Positions 42,238-51,160 are shown, counted from the stretch's first letter. The stretch: 64,000 nucleotides of DNA from an uncultured Candidatus Melainabacteria bacterium (GCA_949927415.1 CATLFB010000002.1:1-64000), one strand, 5' to 3'. Notes: a model not told the origin generated them from the sequence alone. Made by a program: numbers and translations.

Positions 42238-42894
42238 ATGCATAAATGCGCGATTTTTGATTTGGACGGAACACTTTTATACACGCTTGAGGACTTAAAA
42301 GACAGCGTGAATTTTGCACTTGCGAAATTCGGATATCCCGCTCGCACGCTGGAAGAAGTCAGAAATTTTGTCGGTAACGGCGTTCGGCTCTTAATTGAGC
42401 GCTCAATTCCGGAGGGCAGTGAAAATCCCGATTTTGAAGAGTGCCTGAAAGTTTTCAAAGAGCATTACGCAAAAAACATGTACAATAAAACAAAGCCTTT
42501 TGACGGGATTATGGAAATGCTTGAAAACCTGCATTTGCAAGGGATTAAAATTGGTGTTGTTTCAAACAAGTTTGATGCGGCTGTAAAAGATTTGTGCGAG
42601 AAATATTTTGCCGGACTGACAGAAGCCGCAATCGGCGAGAACGAACAGGCAGGCGTTAGAAAAAAGCCTGCGCCTGACAGCGTTTTTCGTGCAATGGAGA
42701 TTTTAGACGCCGACAAAGATTCCTCTTATTACATCGGAGATTCCGAAGTTGACATCCAAACGGCAAAAAACAGCGGATTGAAGTGCATTAGCGTAATTTG
42801 GGGTTACAAAAGCCGCGAGTTTCTGCTATCTTATGGCGCAAATATCATTGCTGATAAACCGGAAGACATTACAAAATTTCTCACAAACTCTTAA
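42238..42894 (+). CDS. gph: HAD-family phosphoglycolate phosphatase-like protein
   Basis: The 218-residue protein has the HAD motifs: FDLDGTLLYTLEDL (nucleophile Asp), VVSNKFDAAV (motif II), KKPAPDSVF (Lys) and YIGDSEVDIQTAKNSG (motif IV). Its cap type and length match Gph, which removes phosphate from 2-phosphoglycolate. Related HADs act on other small phosphates, so substrate is probable rather than certain. A GAGG site precedes the ATG. It probably shares a transcript with the TolC-like gene. Confidence 0.88.
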   Translation: MHKCAIFDLDGTLLYTLEDLKDSVNFALAKFGYPARTLEEVRNFVGNGVRLLIERSIPEGSENPDFEECLKVFKEHYAKNMYNKTKPFDGIMEMLENLHLQGIKIGVVSNKFDAAVKDLCEKYFAGLTEAAIGENEQAGVRKKPAPDSVFRAMEILDADKDSSYYIGDSEVDIQTAKNSGLKCISVIWGYKSREFLLSYGANIIADKPEDITKFLTNS

Positions 42895-42906
42895 TCAGCC
42901 GCAGCT

Positions 42907-44631
42907 TTATGAATTAAACAGCGTAAATGTCTTTTCAACGTTGGTGTTAATCAGGTTTTTAACCGTGTCATACTCTGTTGTAAGCGCCGAGATTTCAAGG
43001 TCGAGTTTTTTCATATCAAGTTCAAGTTTTTCTTCCTTGTAATTCAGCTTGCTTTTTTTCTGTGTATAAGCAAGTTCAGCCTGAGTGATTGCATCTTCGT
43101 CCGTTACCTCAATTACATGAGCTACATCGCGGTATTTTTCCTGATAATAGTAGTTGTCATTGCTGAGGCAGGAGACAAAGTATCTGGCGTTTTTCAAAGT
43201 ATTGCCAAGGTATTCTTCATCATCAATCTGTTCATCTTCGCACCAGCCGTTCTGGCAGATATTGTTGAACAGGGCGCTGTAGAATTCAGCTTGATAAATT
43301 TCCTGAGATGTATTTGCATCAGGATTTTTAACTGTCCACATATAATATGGGTCATCAGTTACGTAAGCAGATTTTTTGCCAAGCTGGGTTATGTAATAAG
43401 TTTGGTCATATCCGTTCATACCCTGTGCAAGGTAGGTCATGAAGGATTCTGTAAGGTTTGAAAGGCTGATAGCCTGTGTGCCGTAGTTTTTGTCTTTGTT
43501 CGCACTCTTTTGAACCCATCCGTTGTAGTTGTTTGACTCGCTTATACAATCATTGAAAGCCCCGGTTGAATGGTTTCTTTTGCCTAAGTCTCTGCAGTCG
43601 CTTAACAAACCTATTGTCTGCTGGATTGCGTATTGGAAAGCTTGTGTCTGCTGAGGATTGTTTTCGTCAATATCTAATATTTCGTAGAATGAATTAAAGA
43701 CATTGTCCAAAACATCCAAAATAGCTTTGTCGGTTTCAGTTGCGCCTTCAGGGTATCCGCCCTTGTCAACGCCAAGCATACCTTTAATTCCGCCAAATGT
43801 CCATACCGCAAAACCGCCGGTAAATGCTGACATTACGCCCGCAAGAATTTTCTTCCACCATTTTGTAGAATTCTTATTGCCGGTCTGCGCAACAGTGATG
43901 TCTTCTGTAAGAAGATCGGTTAATGTAAACGAAGAATCTGTTGTAATGTTTCCGTTTTTGGTGAAGAAGTTTGAATTTTCATCGCCCTTATCATGAATTG
44001 AATCTTTCAAGTTGAGGTTATGGCCTTCGCCATAATCAAATTTCATTTTCTCAACAAGATCTTTCTGCGCATCAGTTCCGTTTGCGCCATTAAGCAACAG
44101 GCGGTCCATATATGCAATCAAATCATTTATACCCATTGTTGACGCATCAGTTTTGTCAAGCATAGGCGCGCCAAGGCCGACTTTGTCAAGCAAGCCGATA
44201 CTTTTCGCCAATTCAGCGGAAGTTCCGCTCATACCGCCATTTTTAACCATCTGGTTAATAAATGCTTCATACAATTCAGGGGTTGCTTCGCATCCGCCTT
44301 CCGGAATTCCGGCCTGACGGGCTGCGGCAGCCATTTTGCTGTTGAGAACCACTCTTCCGTCACGTGTTGTCACAAGGTTGGGAGTGAAATTATTCAATGC
44401 GGACGGTCTCATCATAATATCATAGCTTAAGTCAAAAGCATTATCGCCGCTTCCGTCCGGATCCCAAACAAGTTTTGTCGCATTCAAAGAACTTTGATAC
44501 TCGTCGCTTGCTTTTTCAAGTTCACGGGTAATAGAAAGCTTTTCCTGTGCAATCTGCATAGATTGAAATTCACAGTTTGCCTTTCTGGATGTTATGGCTA
44601 AAAATCTCGCTTGTGATGCTGCCAATCCCAT
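42907..44631 (-). CDS. MGLAASQARFL-type protein of unknown function
   Basis: The 574-residue protein begins MGLAASQARFLAITSRKANC. A long helix follows (MQIAQEKLSITRELEKASDEYQ), then a variable middle with a hydrophobic patch near 262-285 (ILAGVMSAFTGGFAVWTFGG). It ends in a coiled coil (KLELDMKKLDLEISALTTEY) and FTLFNS. Paired N- and C-terminal helices are reminiscent of flagellin, hook-associated or type III secreted proteins, but no such family was recognised. No signal peptide is present. An AAGGAAA site precedes the ATG. Function unknown. Confidence 0.75.
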   Translation of the reverse strand: MGLAASQARFLAITSRKANCEFQSMQIAQEKLSITRELEKASDEYQSSLNATKLVWDPDGSGDNAFDLSYDIMMRPSALNNFTPNLVTTRDGRVVLNSKMAAAARQAGIPEGGCEATPELYEAFINQMVKNGGMSGTSAELAKSIGLLDKVGLGAPMLDKTDASTMGINDLIAYMDRLLLNGANGTDAQKDLVEKMKFDYGEGHNLNLKDSIHDKGDENSNFFTKNGNITTDSSFTLTDLLTEDITVAQTGNKNSTKWWKKILAGVMSAFTGGFAVWTFGGIKGMLGVDKGGYPEGATETDKAILDVLDNVFNSFYEILDIDENNPQQTQAFQYAIQQTIGLLSDCRDLGKRNHSTGAFNDCISESNNYNGWVQKSANKDKNYGTQAISLSNLTESFMTYLAQGMNGYDQTYYITQLGKKSAYVTDDPYYMWTVKNPDANTSQEIYQAEFYSALFNNICQNGWCEDEQIDDEEYLGNTLKNARYFVSCLSNDNYYYQEKYRDVAHVIEVTDEDAITQAELAYTQKKSKLNYKEEKLELDMKKLDLEISALTTEYDTVKNLINTNVEKTFTLFNS

Positions 44632-44767
44632 TTGCTGCCCGTTTTCCTTTCAATTAAGCTTAGTAACATTTCTTTGTTATGGTTAACGGCATTTGGCGTC
44701 GGGAACTTTAAAGTATTTGGGAGTGTTTGTAACATTTGTTTACAGAAGTGTGGGGAGGGAGGGATAA

Positions 44768-44807
44768 GTGAAAGGTGAAATGTGAAAGGTGAGAAGACCT
44801 TATCGGG
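44768..44807. repeat. R2 fragment
   Basis: A single end (gtgaaaggtgaaatgtgaaagg then agaagaccttatcggg) without a partner arm nearby. Confidence 0.5.
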
Positions 44808-44884
44808 AGTTTGAATTTCAAAGGGATTCTACGATATTGGTCTGTAATGAAAATTTTGCTTTCATTTGAAGAGTATTTAACGCT

Positions 44885-45387
44885 TGTCATCGGAGTTTTG
44901 TGGATGTCGGCAGAAGACGTTGCCCGTTCCCAGCGGCTTAGTTTTAATCCTGAAGGTCCAGAGCCTAATTCTGTCAAAAGCGACTTCGGTATGACAGTTC
45001 CAGTGTATCTACGTGCGTAGCACCTCACCCGAATTTCTAACTTTCGCTCCGCTTTAAGCGGGCTCAAGTTGAAATTCTACCCTCTCCTCTACCAGGAGAG
45101 GGGATGCCACGATTATCGTCGGAGTTTGCGGGAAGCGTCAGAAGACGTTGACTGCTACAAGCGCCTTTGTCCTAATTCTGAACGTCCAGCGTCTAATTCT
45201 TGCAAAAGCACCTTTCATCTAATTCAGCTCCAATGTGTCTGGATTATTCGGGTACGCACAATTCAAGCATTCCGCTATTTAAAGCCTTACGGCTTTAAGC
45301 CGCTCCATTGAATTGTTTGCTCTTACGGGTTCCAGTCGCTCACGCTCCTTTCACCCTACCAAAAATCCACCTACGTGCGTAGCACCT
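44885..45387. repeat. R1 repeat, copy c (reverse orientation)
   Basis: Boxes ctacgtgcgtag at 45009 and 45371, the CCCTCTCCT hairpin at 45080-45102, and the AATTCAA hairpin module near 45260-45320. It abuts the stop codon of the helicase gene. It occupies most of the 750-base gap to the MGLAASQARFL gene, together with the R2 fragment. Confidence 0.8.
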
Positions 45388-47944
45388 AGAATTTTTTGAG
45401 TTTGGCGTAAGCCGCATCCATGGCTTTGATGCCCTGCTTTCCAAAGTCAATCGTGTACATCATGCTCTCACCAATCTGCGTCACTTCCTTGATGTGCCCG
45501 ATTCCAAGCTTGTCATGAAATACCCGCTCGCCTTCTGAAAAAACATACTCAACAACAGGCGCGCTCTGCTCACGCTCCGCCTTTTCCTGCTCCTGTCGCT
45601 GCTGCTCTGCAACTTGCTTGTTGCGCTCTTCCAACATCCGCTTTATCGCGTTGTCCTTGAAAAATTCCTTGACCTTTTCATCGTCCCGCGCCTTGTTAGC
45701 CTTGTTTTTTACCAGAATCGTGCGCGAAGGAGTTCTTTGCGGCTGTGAATATCCGTAACCTGATTTTTGCGAATTCCCGCTTGAATTTGAACTTGTGCTG
45801 TTATGGGTTTTTCCGCCTGACGCAAGCCCGCGGTTCGGAGCAACAAACCCTTTGCCAAATCCGGACGACGGCTTCACAAATCCGTAACTGTCCGATTGCG
45901 TGGCCGCATAATTGTATTTTGACTGGCCTGTTTTTGCCTTTGATACTGCGTTCTGGAATGTTGATGAGCCGCTTGTTGAACCTTCAAAAGATGTGGTTTC
46001 CATCAACTGGCGCGGAATCTCTTCCAAAAATCTGGACGGATTGTAATATTTGTATTCACCCCACATCTGACGGCGTTTTGCGGATGTAAGATAAAGTTTT
46101 TCCTCCGCACGCGTCACGCCAACATACATCAAGCGGCGTTCTTCCTCCATTTCAGAAGGCACGTTAAGCGTTCTCTGATGCGGAAAAATCCCTTCATCGC
46201 ATCCGGCAAGAAATACCACCGGAAATTCCAAACCTTTTGCTGCGTGAAGTGTCATCAATGTGACGTTGTTTGCGATGTTGTCAAGGTTGTCCGTGTCTGA
46301 GACCAGCGCAACCTGCTGGAGGAATTCGCCAAGAATATTATCCATATCCTCAGGTTCGTATTCGCCTGCGACGTTTACCAGTTCCTGCAGGTTTTCTATA
46401 TCAGCTTCGCTTTCCGGTGTGTTCTGGGCTTGAAGTTCAGCGAGATAACCCGTTTTTTCGATTACGAGCGTTACGAATTCCTGCAAAGAATGGCTTTTTT
46501 GCGCGTCTTTGAATTTCAAAATCAATTCCGCAAAATCTTTGAGTTTTGCACGTGTGCGCGGCGGTATGTCGTTGTTCTCATCGATTCTTTGAGCCGCGTC
46601 AAAAAGCGAAATGTCAAGTTTGTCCGCGTAATCCTGAAGGTTTTTGACTGTAGTATCGCCGATTGCGCGTTTCGGAACGTTCACAATACGGCGGAAACTC
46701 TGGCTGTCGTCCGTGTTGTAAATCAGTCTCAAATAGGCGATGATATCTTTGATTTCTTTGCGGTCGTAGAATTTCAGCCCGCCATAAATTCGATATGGAA
46801 CAGCTGCCGCCATGCAGGCTTCTTCAAGCGCACGGGATTGTGAATTTGTACGGTAAAGGATAGCGTAGCGGTTGTAATCGCCGCCGGAATTCTGTTTGAT
46901 TTTACTGACGATAAAGTTTGCTTCATCCGCTTCATCCTGCGCTTCGAAGTAATCTATTTTTTCGCCTTCGCCCTTGTTTGAATACAGAACTTTGTCGACG
47001 CGTTCAGTGTTATTTTCGATAATCGCGTTTGCCACGTTCAAAATGTTTGCGGTTGAACGGTAATTTTGTTCAAGCTTGATTACTTTTGTGTTTTTGAAGT
47101 CTTGCTGAAAGTTCAGAATGATTGTGTAATCCGCGCCGCGCCAGCTGTAAATCGACTGGTCAACATCACCCACAACGCACAAAGAGCGTTCGGGAGGAAG
47201 TTCTTCAAGGTTGTTTGTGAAAAGCATTTTGACCAATCTGTACTGCGCAAGGTTGGTATCCTGATACTCGTCGACTAGAATATGCTGGAATCTGTTGTAA
47301 TAATATTCGCGCACCTGTGCGTTTTGCTCCAAAAGCTTTACGGTCAGCATAAGCATATCGTCAAAGTCGATTGCGTTGTTGTTGTTGAGTGCATTTTCGT
47401 ATTCTTCGTAGATTGCGGCGATTTTTTGGGATTTAAAGTCGCGCGCGAAGGTCGCGAAGGTGTAAGCGTCCTGCATTTTGTTTTTTGCGTTGGAAATAAC
47501 TGATTTAACAAGTTTGGGGGCATAAACTTTATCATCGAGATTCAATTTTTTCACAGCCTGTTTTATGACGGCGTTTGAATCGGTTTCGTCGTAGATTGTG
47601 AAATTTTTATCGAGTTTTTTGCCTGACTGGAAGTTGTAGTTGTCGATGTTTTCGCGCAGAATTCTTCCGCAGATTCCGTGGAAAGTGCCGACCCACATGT
47701 ATTTGACGGTATTTTCGCCGATAATTTTACCAAGACGCTCTTTCATTTCTTTTGCGGCCTTGTTTGTGAAGGTTACGGCAAGAATTTCTTTCGGACGCAC
47801 GCCGCTTTTGACAAGATGCGCTATGCGGGTTGTCAGAACTTTTGTTTTGCCGCTGCCTGCACCGGCCAGTATTAAGAGGGGTCCTTTTATTGTTTGAACA
47901 GCTTCTTTCTGCTCCTTGTTAAGATTTTCCAGTAGATTTTCCAT
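45386..47944 (-). CDS. pcrA: UvrD/PcrA-type superfamily I DNA helicase
   Basis: The 852-residue protein has the SF1 motifs: LAGAGSGKTKVLTTRI (Walker A), LVDEYQDTNLAQY (Walker B), VVGDVDQSIYSWRGA, QNYRST, TLHAAKGLEFPVVF and VGVTRAEEKLYL. It unwinds DNA 3' to 5' in repair and replication restart. The region 680-760 is Gly/Ser-rich and disordered, and the C-terminus ends in a small RNA-polymerase-binding-type domain (GIGHIKEVTQIG), as in PcrA. The ATG at 47944 is preferred over the TTG five codons earlier. Confidence 0.95.
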   Translation of the reverse strand: MENLLENLNKEQKEAVQTIKGPLLILAGAGSGKTKVLTTRIAHLVKSGVRPKEILAVTFTNKAAKEMKERLGKIIGENTVKYMWVGTFHGICGRILRENIDNYNFQSGKKLDKNFTIYDETDSNAVIKQAVKKLNLDDKVYAPKLVKSVISNAKNKMQDAYTFATFARDFKSQKIAAIYEEYENALNNNNAIDFDDMLMLTVKLLEQNAQVREYYYNRFQHILVDEYQDTNLAQYRLVKMLFTNNLEELPPERSLCVVGDVDQSIYSWRGADYTIILNFQQDFKNTKVIKLEQNYRSTANILNVANAIIENNTERVDKVLYSNKGEGEKIDYFEAQDEADEANFIVSKIKQNSGGDYNRYAILYRTNSQSRALEEACMAAAVPYRIYGGLKFYDRKEIKDIIAYLRLIYNTDDSQSFRRIVNVPKRAIGDTTVKNLQDYADKLDISLFDAAQRIDENNDIPPRTRAKLKDFAELILKFKDAQKSHSLQEFVTLVIEKTGYLAELQAQNTPESEADIENLQELVNVAGEYEPEDMDNILGEFLQQVALVSDTDNLDNIANNVTLMTLHAAKGLEFPVVFLAGCDEGIFPHQRTLNVPSEMEEERRLMYVGVTRAEEKLYLTSAKRRQMWGEYKYYNPSRFLEEIPRQLMETTSFEGSTSGSSTFQNAVSKAKTGQSKYNYAATQSDSYGFVKPSSGFGKGFVAPNRGLASGGKTHNSTSSNSSGNSQKSGYGYSQPQRTPSRTILVKNKANKARDDEKVKEFFKDNAIKRMLEERNKQVAEQQRQEQEKAEREQSAPVVEYVFSEGERVFHDKLGIGHIKEVTQIGESMMYTIDFGKQGIKAMDAAYAKLKKF

Positions 47945-48038
47945 GCTCCCTATTCCCAAAATTAATTTTTTGTGTTATAATCAGCATACTTGAAAAAAAT
48001 ATTTATTGCAATTGTAATTTATTTAGAAAGTAGGAAAA

Positions 48039-48635
48039 ATGGCAGATTTAGAAACAAATATTGTGATGAGTGCTGATGATAATAACAAAGACGAACAACC
48101 GTCGATAATGGTTCCCTTGGATGATATGGACACAGTTTCGGCTGATTCACCGAACACAGTGGACGAACTTGCACAGGAACTTGCGACAATCAGACAATCT
48201 GCCAAAAAAATCGCTATTATCGGCAGCCGTAACCTTCCGATTACGCACCAGCAGATGATTGAAACACTTGCGACAGCTTTAGTTCGACAGGGCAATACAA
48301 TCATCACATCAGGCGGTTCATCAGGAACGAACGCCGCTGCAATCAGAGGGGCGATGAAGGCTAATCCTGACAAATTAAAGGTTATTTTGCCGCAGACAAT
48401 CGGCCAGCAGCCGAGTGATGTTCAGGACCAGCTTATCGGCGTTCCGAATATTATTGAGCATGCAGACCGCGCTATGATGACGCTTGCGGATGCGTCAAGA
48501 GTTTGCAACAGAGAAATTATTGACGATTGCAACCAGTTGATTTGTTTCCTTTCGCACACCAGCAAGACTTTACACAATGCTGTTCAGTATGCGGAAGAAG
48601 GGCATAAGGTTATTACTGTGTTCTATTTGGATTAG
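48039..48635 (+). CDS. DprA-like (SLOG-fold) protein
   Basis: The 198-residue protein has a low-complexity acidic N-terminus and a Rossmann-like core: KIAIIGSRNLPIT, NTIITSGGSSGTNAAAIRGA and VILPQTIGQQ. This matches the DprA/Smf fold. Cyanobacterial genomes encode a close group annotated as DNA recombination-mediator protein A. It lacks the C-terminal DML1/winged helix part of true DprA. A role in single-strand DNA handling or nucleotide sensing is possible. An AGGAAAA site precedes the ATG. Confidence 0.82.
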   Translation: MADLETNIVMSADDNNKDEQPSIMVPLDDMDTVSADSPNTVDELAQELATIRQSAKKIAIIGSRNLPITHQQMIETLATALVRQGNTIITSGGSSGTNAAAIRGAMKANPDKLKVILPQTIGQQPSDVQDQLIGVPNIIEHADRAMMTLADASRVCNREIIDDCNQLICFLSHTSKTLHNAVQYAEEGHKVITVFYLD

Positions 48636-48644
48636 GTAGAAGTA

Positions 48645-48843
48645 AAAAGTGAAAAGTGAGTGGTGAGAAGACGGTTTATTAGGGTGAAAAGAACATAGTG
48701 AAAGGTGAAAAGACCGTATCAGATAATTAATTTTCAACAAAAATTTTTCTATTAATGTTATAAAAAACTAAAATCGTCGGATTTCACAAATAATAAACTC
48801 CCCGTATCCGACTTTTCACTACTCACCTTTCACCTCTCACTTT
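48645..48843. repeat. R2 element, nearly complete
   Basis: Left end gtgaaaagtgagtggtgagaag and aaggtgaaaagaccgtatc; right end cgtatccgacttttcactac and cacctttcacc. Interior segments (aaaatcgtcgga, aataataaactcc) match the copy at 54852 in reverse orientation. No ORF. Confidence 0.8.
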
Positions 48844-48861
48844 ATTGCACCCCCACAAAAA

Positions 48862-48891
48862 AATGACAAATCCCGCATTCTGTGCTATAGT
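48862..48891 (+). promoter_or_regulatory. leaderless-type promoter of the HEAT-like gene
   Basis: ATGACA, 18 nt and TATAGT, then 6 nt and ATG at 48898. No ribosome site is present. Confidence 0.6.
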
Positions 48892-48897
48892 ATTTTC

Positions 48898-50070
48898 ATG
48901 ACTGAAAATTTAATCAAAAAACTTACGGGCAAAAACAGGCAGGAATTTGAAGCGGCCGCAAAGCACATGATAAATCAGACAGATGTTGTTATGTTCAAGG
49001 CGCTTGTTGAAAAAGATGATTTTCTGTTTGATTTTGTCAAACGAAACGTTGCAGAAAGGATTTTGGACGCTGTTGATGAAACAAATTACAAAAATCTGAC
49101 GGCGTTTTTGAAATTCTATTCGCCCTCTTATGAAGAGGCTCTTATTTCGGCGCTTGTGAAGTTTGCGGATGAAGATTTGACAGATGATATGCTGGCGCTT
49201 TTTGAGAACGGCGGAAATGCTGAAAAAACTTACTGCGCAAAGTTTTTCACATATATTCAGGACCCTTTGGCGCTTGAGATTTTGAGAAAGAATTCCGAAA
49301 CCGGTGACGAATTTCTCAACGCAAACTGCGCCGCGGCTCTCGGGGCTATGAAAGATGAAATTTCATATAACAGCGCGATTTCAAAACTCAATTCAAACGA
49401 TGAATTTGAACAGTTGAGTGCGGTCAAGTTCCTGAGCGCATACGGAAACGCCGCGGCTCTTGAAGATATTCTAAAGGCTATGAAAAATTCAACCATGTCA
49501 GAAAACATCGCGGCTGAAATTCCGTATTTGTGCGATATTTTTACTATTTTGCAGGAAAACAAGGCTGACGGGCTTCTGGTTTTGAATAATATAGTAAACG
49601 GTTTGGGCGAAATTATTCCGCTGTCTTCCGTGTTTGATTATGAACTTTACGAAGTTTTTGAAAGGCTGATGGTGCATGCAGACGACAGCAAAACGGCTGT
49701 TGTATTGCTGAATGCAGAAGAAAAATTCGAAACCCTGACAGAAAACGATGAATACATGTACGATGAAGACAAAGATACCAAAAAAGAGATTCTGGATATC
49801 AAAAAACTTCTCGGAAATATTAACAAAAAAGAACTTCTTTCATTTGTTAATGAGGAACTTGATGAATCGAGTCCGTTTGTTTATACTGCGCTTGATTTTG
49901 CAAGGGATTTGTATGCGGTCAGAGAACTTTTGAAATGCAATAACCAGACCATAATTTTAAAGACGGCAGAAGTTTTGAATTCCCATGGCGAACTTGACGA
50001 TACATCCCGTCAGGTTGCGATGCTGAAAATTACGGATGAGAACATCAAGTCGATTATCAGAGCTTTGTAG
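48898..50070 (+). CDS. HEAT-like helical repeat protein
   Basis: The 390-residue protein is nearly all helical, with paired amphipathic helices of about 30-35 residues each (FVKRNVAERILDAV; YNSAISKLNSNDEFEQLSAV; AALEDILKAM). It resembles HEAT or ARM scaffolds and has no catalytic motif. It is acidic and probably cytoplasmic. The last 14 bases overlap, tail to tail, with the ART-like gene. Its role, perhaps protein docking, is not known. Confidence 0.75.
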   Translation: MTENLIKKLTGKNRQEFEAAAKHMINQTDVVMFKALVEKDDFLFDFVKRNVAERILDAVDETNYKNLTAFLKFYSPSYEEALISALVKFADEDLTDDMLALFENGGNAEKTYCAKFFTYIQDPLALEILRKNSETGDEFLNANCAAALGAMKDEISYNSAISKLNSNDEFEQLSAVKFLSAYGNAAALEDILKAMKNSTMSENIAAEIPYLCDIFTILQENKADGLLVLNNIVNGLGEIIPLSSVFDYELYEVFERLMVHADDSKTAVVLLNAEEKFETLTENDEYMYDEDKDTKKEILDIKKLLGNINKKELLSFVNEELDESSPFVYTALDFARDLYAVRELLKCNNQTIILKTAEVLNSHGELDDTSRQVAMLKITDENIKSIIRAL

Positions 50071-50917
50071 GAATATGTTCCAAAAACAACTCCTTGCAGT
50101 TGCCGGATTCTAAAATGCCGCAAACTCTGTACTGAGAATTATACGGTGTCAAATTTTCGTTATGATGCCCGTACATTCTGATTTCTTTTGTGCCTTTCGG
50201 CATCAGCATGTGATATTTGATTGAAACCTTATCGTCAGCTTTGTCTGCATAATTCCCAAAAGCATAACCACGATTCTCACTTGTCCAAATATATCCGGGT
50301 TCTGTTATAATATCGCCTTTTTTCAGCTTTTCGAAGTTTTTATGAAACTCGGAATCCTTCGCTACTTTTACGCCTCTAAATTCAATCGAGTCATATTTTG
50401 TCGGCTTGATTTGCGAAAACGCTTTGTCTAAAAGTTTTTTTGCATAAGCTTCGGCTTCATCAAGTTTGAAAAGTTCGGGCTTTGAGCGCATCCTTTGAGC
50501 ATATACGGGATTTGTTTTTGTGAGTTCCGTATAGCGTGCTTTTTTTGTAATATTCATTGCGCAAGATATTGCGCCGTCATACCAATCATATTTTCCTGGC
50601 GGAAAATTTAATAATTCCAAATCAAATAACGGCTTTTCCTCTTTGCCAAACTCCAGAACACGCCCCCAGGTTTTCATATCATTGTTAACTGCCTGACGCG
50701 CTAATGATTCTACTTCATGTGGATTTCGCAAATGGGTGTCCTGCAAAATATCATCAACATAATATTTTACAGCCTTGTTGTATTTTGGCTCGTATGCAAG
50801 AACTGTTCCTTTTTTGAACATTTGCGGTTTTGTTTGTATGAGGCTTGTTTTGCCGCTGTTTTTTACAAAATTCGCCGTTCTTTTTGCCAGATTAATGGCT
50901 AAACCGATTTTCCCCAT
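50057..50917 (-). CDS. ADP-ribosyltransferase (ART exoenzyme-fold) candidate
   Basis: The 286-residue protein has the ART landmarks in order in its C-terminal half. They are an aromatic-Arg strand SIEFRGVKV (Arg181), the STS-like loop GYIWTSENRGYAF (Ser213), MPKGTKEIRMYG and a catalytic-Glu site HHNENLTPYNSQYRV. Glu254 aligns with the second Glu of ExE, with His252 at the first. ART toxins move ADP-ribose from NAD to Arg, Asn or other targets. The N-terminal 170 residues are helical with no signal peptide. The start at 50917 has a GAGGAAA site. Activity is inference. Confidence 0.75.
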   Translation of the reverse strand: MGKIGLAINLAKRTANFVKNSGKTSLIQTKPQMFKKGTVLAYEPKYNKAVKYYVDDILQDTHLRNPHEVESLARQAVNNDMKTWGRVLEFGKEEKPLFDLELLNFPPGKYDWYDGAISCAMNITKKARYTELTKTNPVYAQRMRSKPELFKLDEAEAYAKKLLDKAFSQIKPTKYDSIEFRGVKVAKDSEFHKNFEKLKKGDIITEPGYIWTSENRGYAFGNYADKADDKVSIKYHMLMPKGTKEIRMYGHHNENLTPYNSQYRVCGILESGNCKELFLEHIPTKL

Positions 50918-51009
50918 TATTTCCTCTGATAAATTTCCCCTTATATTCATAAAAAGTTTATTTTTGGTGAAAAATTGCGTTTTGATAAATTTTTGTAAAA
51001 TTTCAGGGC

Positions 51010-51037
51010 TTGAAAAATTTTGAGAATAGGTTATAAT
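51010..51037 (+). promoter_or_regulatory. promoter of the antisense RNA
   Basis: TTGAAA, 16 nt and TATAAT on the plus strand. Transcription would begin near 51044 and run antisense to the toxin mRNA. Confidence 0.7.
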
Positions 51038-51043
51038 ATAAAA

Positions 51044-51137
51044 AAGGGCGGGACAAGTTCCAGCTTGCCCCTTTAAAAGCCCTATTAGATGAGTTTAAGC
51101 GCTAAAATGATTAAAAGAATTATTATTAGCGCTTTTT
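51044..51137 (+). ncRNA. candidate antisense antitoxin RNA
   Basis: From the promoter above, a transcript of about 94 nt would end at a hairpin (AGCGCTAA at 51098-51105 with TTAGCGCT at 51126-51133, then TTTT). It covers the terminator and the 3' two thirds of the toxin frame on the opposite strand. This is the layout of type I antitoxins of the TxpA/BsrG kind. Expression is inferred. Confidence 0.55.
51045..51071 (-). terminator. toxin mRNA terminator
   Basis: GGGGCAAG and CTTGTCCC pair on the minus strand with one G-U, followed by six T. On the plus strand the same position would be an A-C mismatch, so the hairpin is built for the minus strand. Confidence 0.75.
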
Positions 51138-51156
51138 CGCTTATTGCGAAAGACAC
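51085..51156 (-). CDS. candidate type I toxin, 23-residue hydrophobic peptide
   Basis: The frame starts with GTG and encodes M-S-F-A-I-S-E-K-A-L followed by a run of Ile, Leu and Ala ending LKLI. It has one predicted membrane helix and a single Lys near the end. The ribosome site AAAGGGGGTGAT is close to the full anti-Shine-Dalgarno complement. A hairpin terminator follows the stop within 15-40 bases. The small holin-like toxins of Firmicutes type I systems share this set of features. No promoter was recognised on the minus strand. It is below usual gene-caller length limits. Confidence 0.6.
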   Translation of the reverse strand: MSFAISEKALIIILLIILALKLI

Positions 51157-51160
51157 CTTT

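Noticed and set aside
44708-45311. Several ORFs on both strands in R1 copy c
   Set aside because: They are made of repeat sequence, match equivalent frames in other copies, and show no protein-like conservation or ribosome site.
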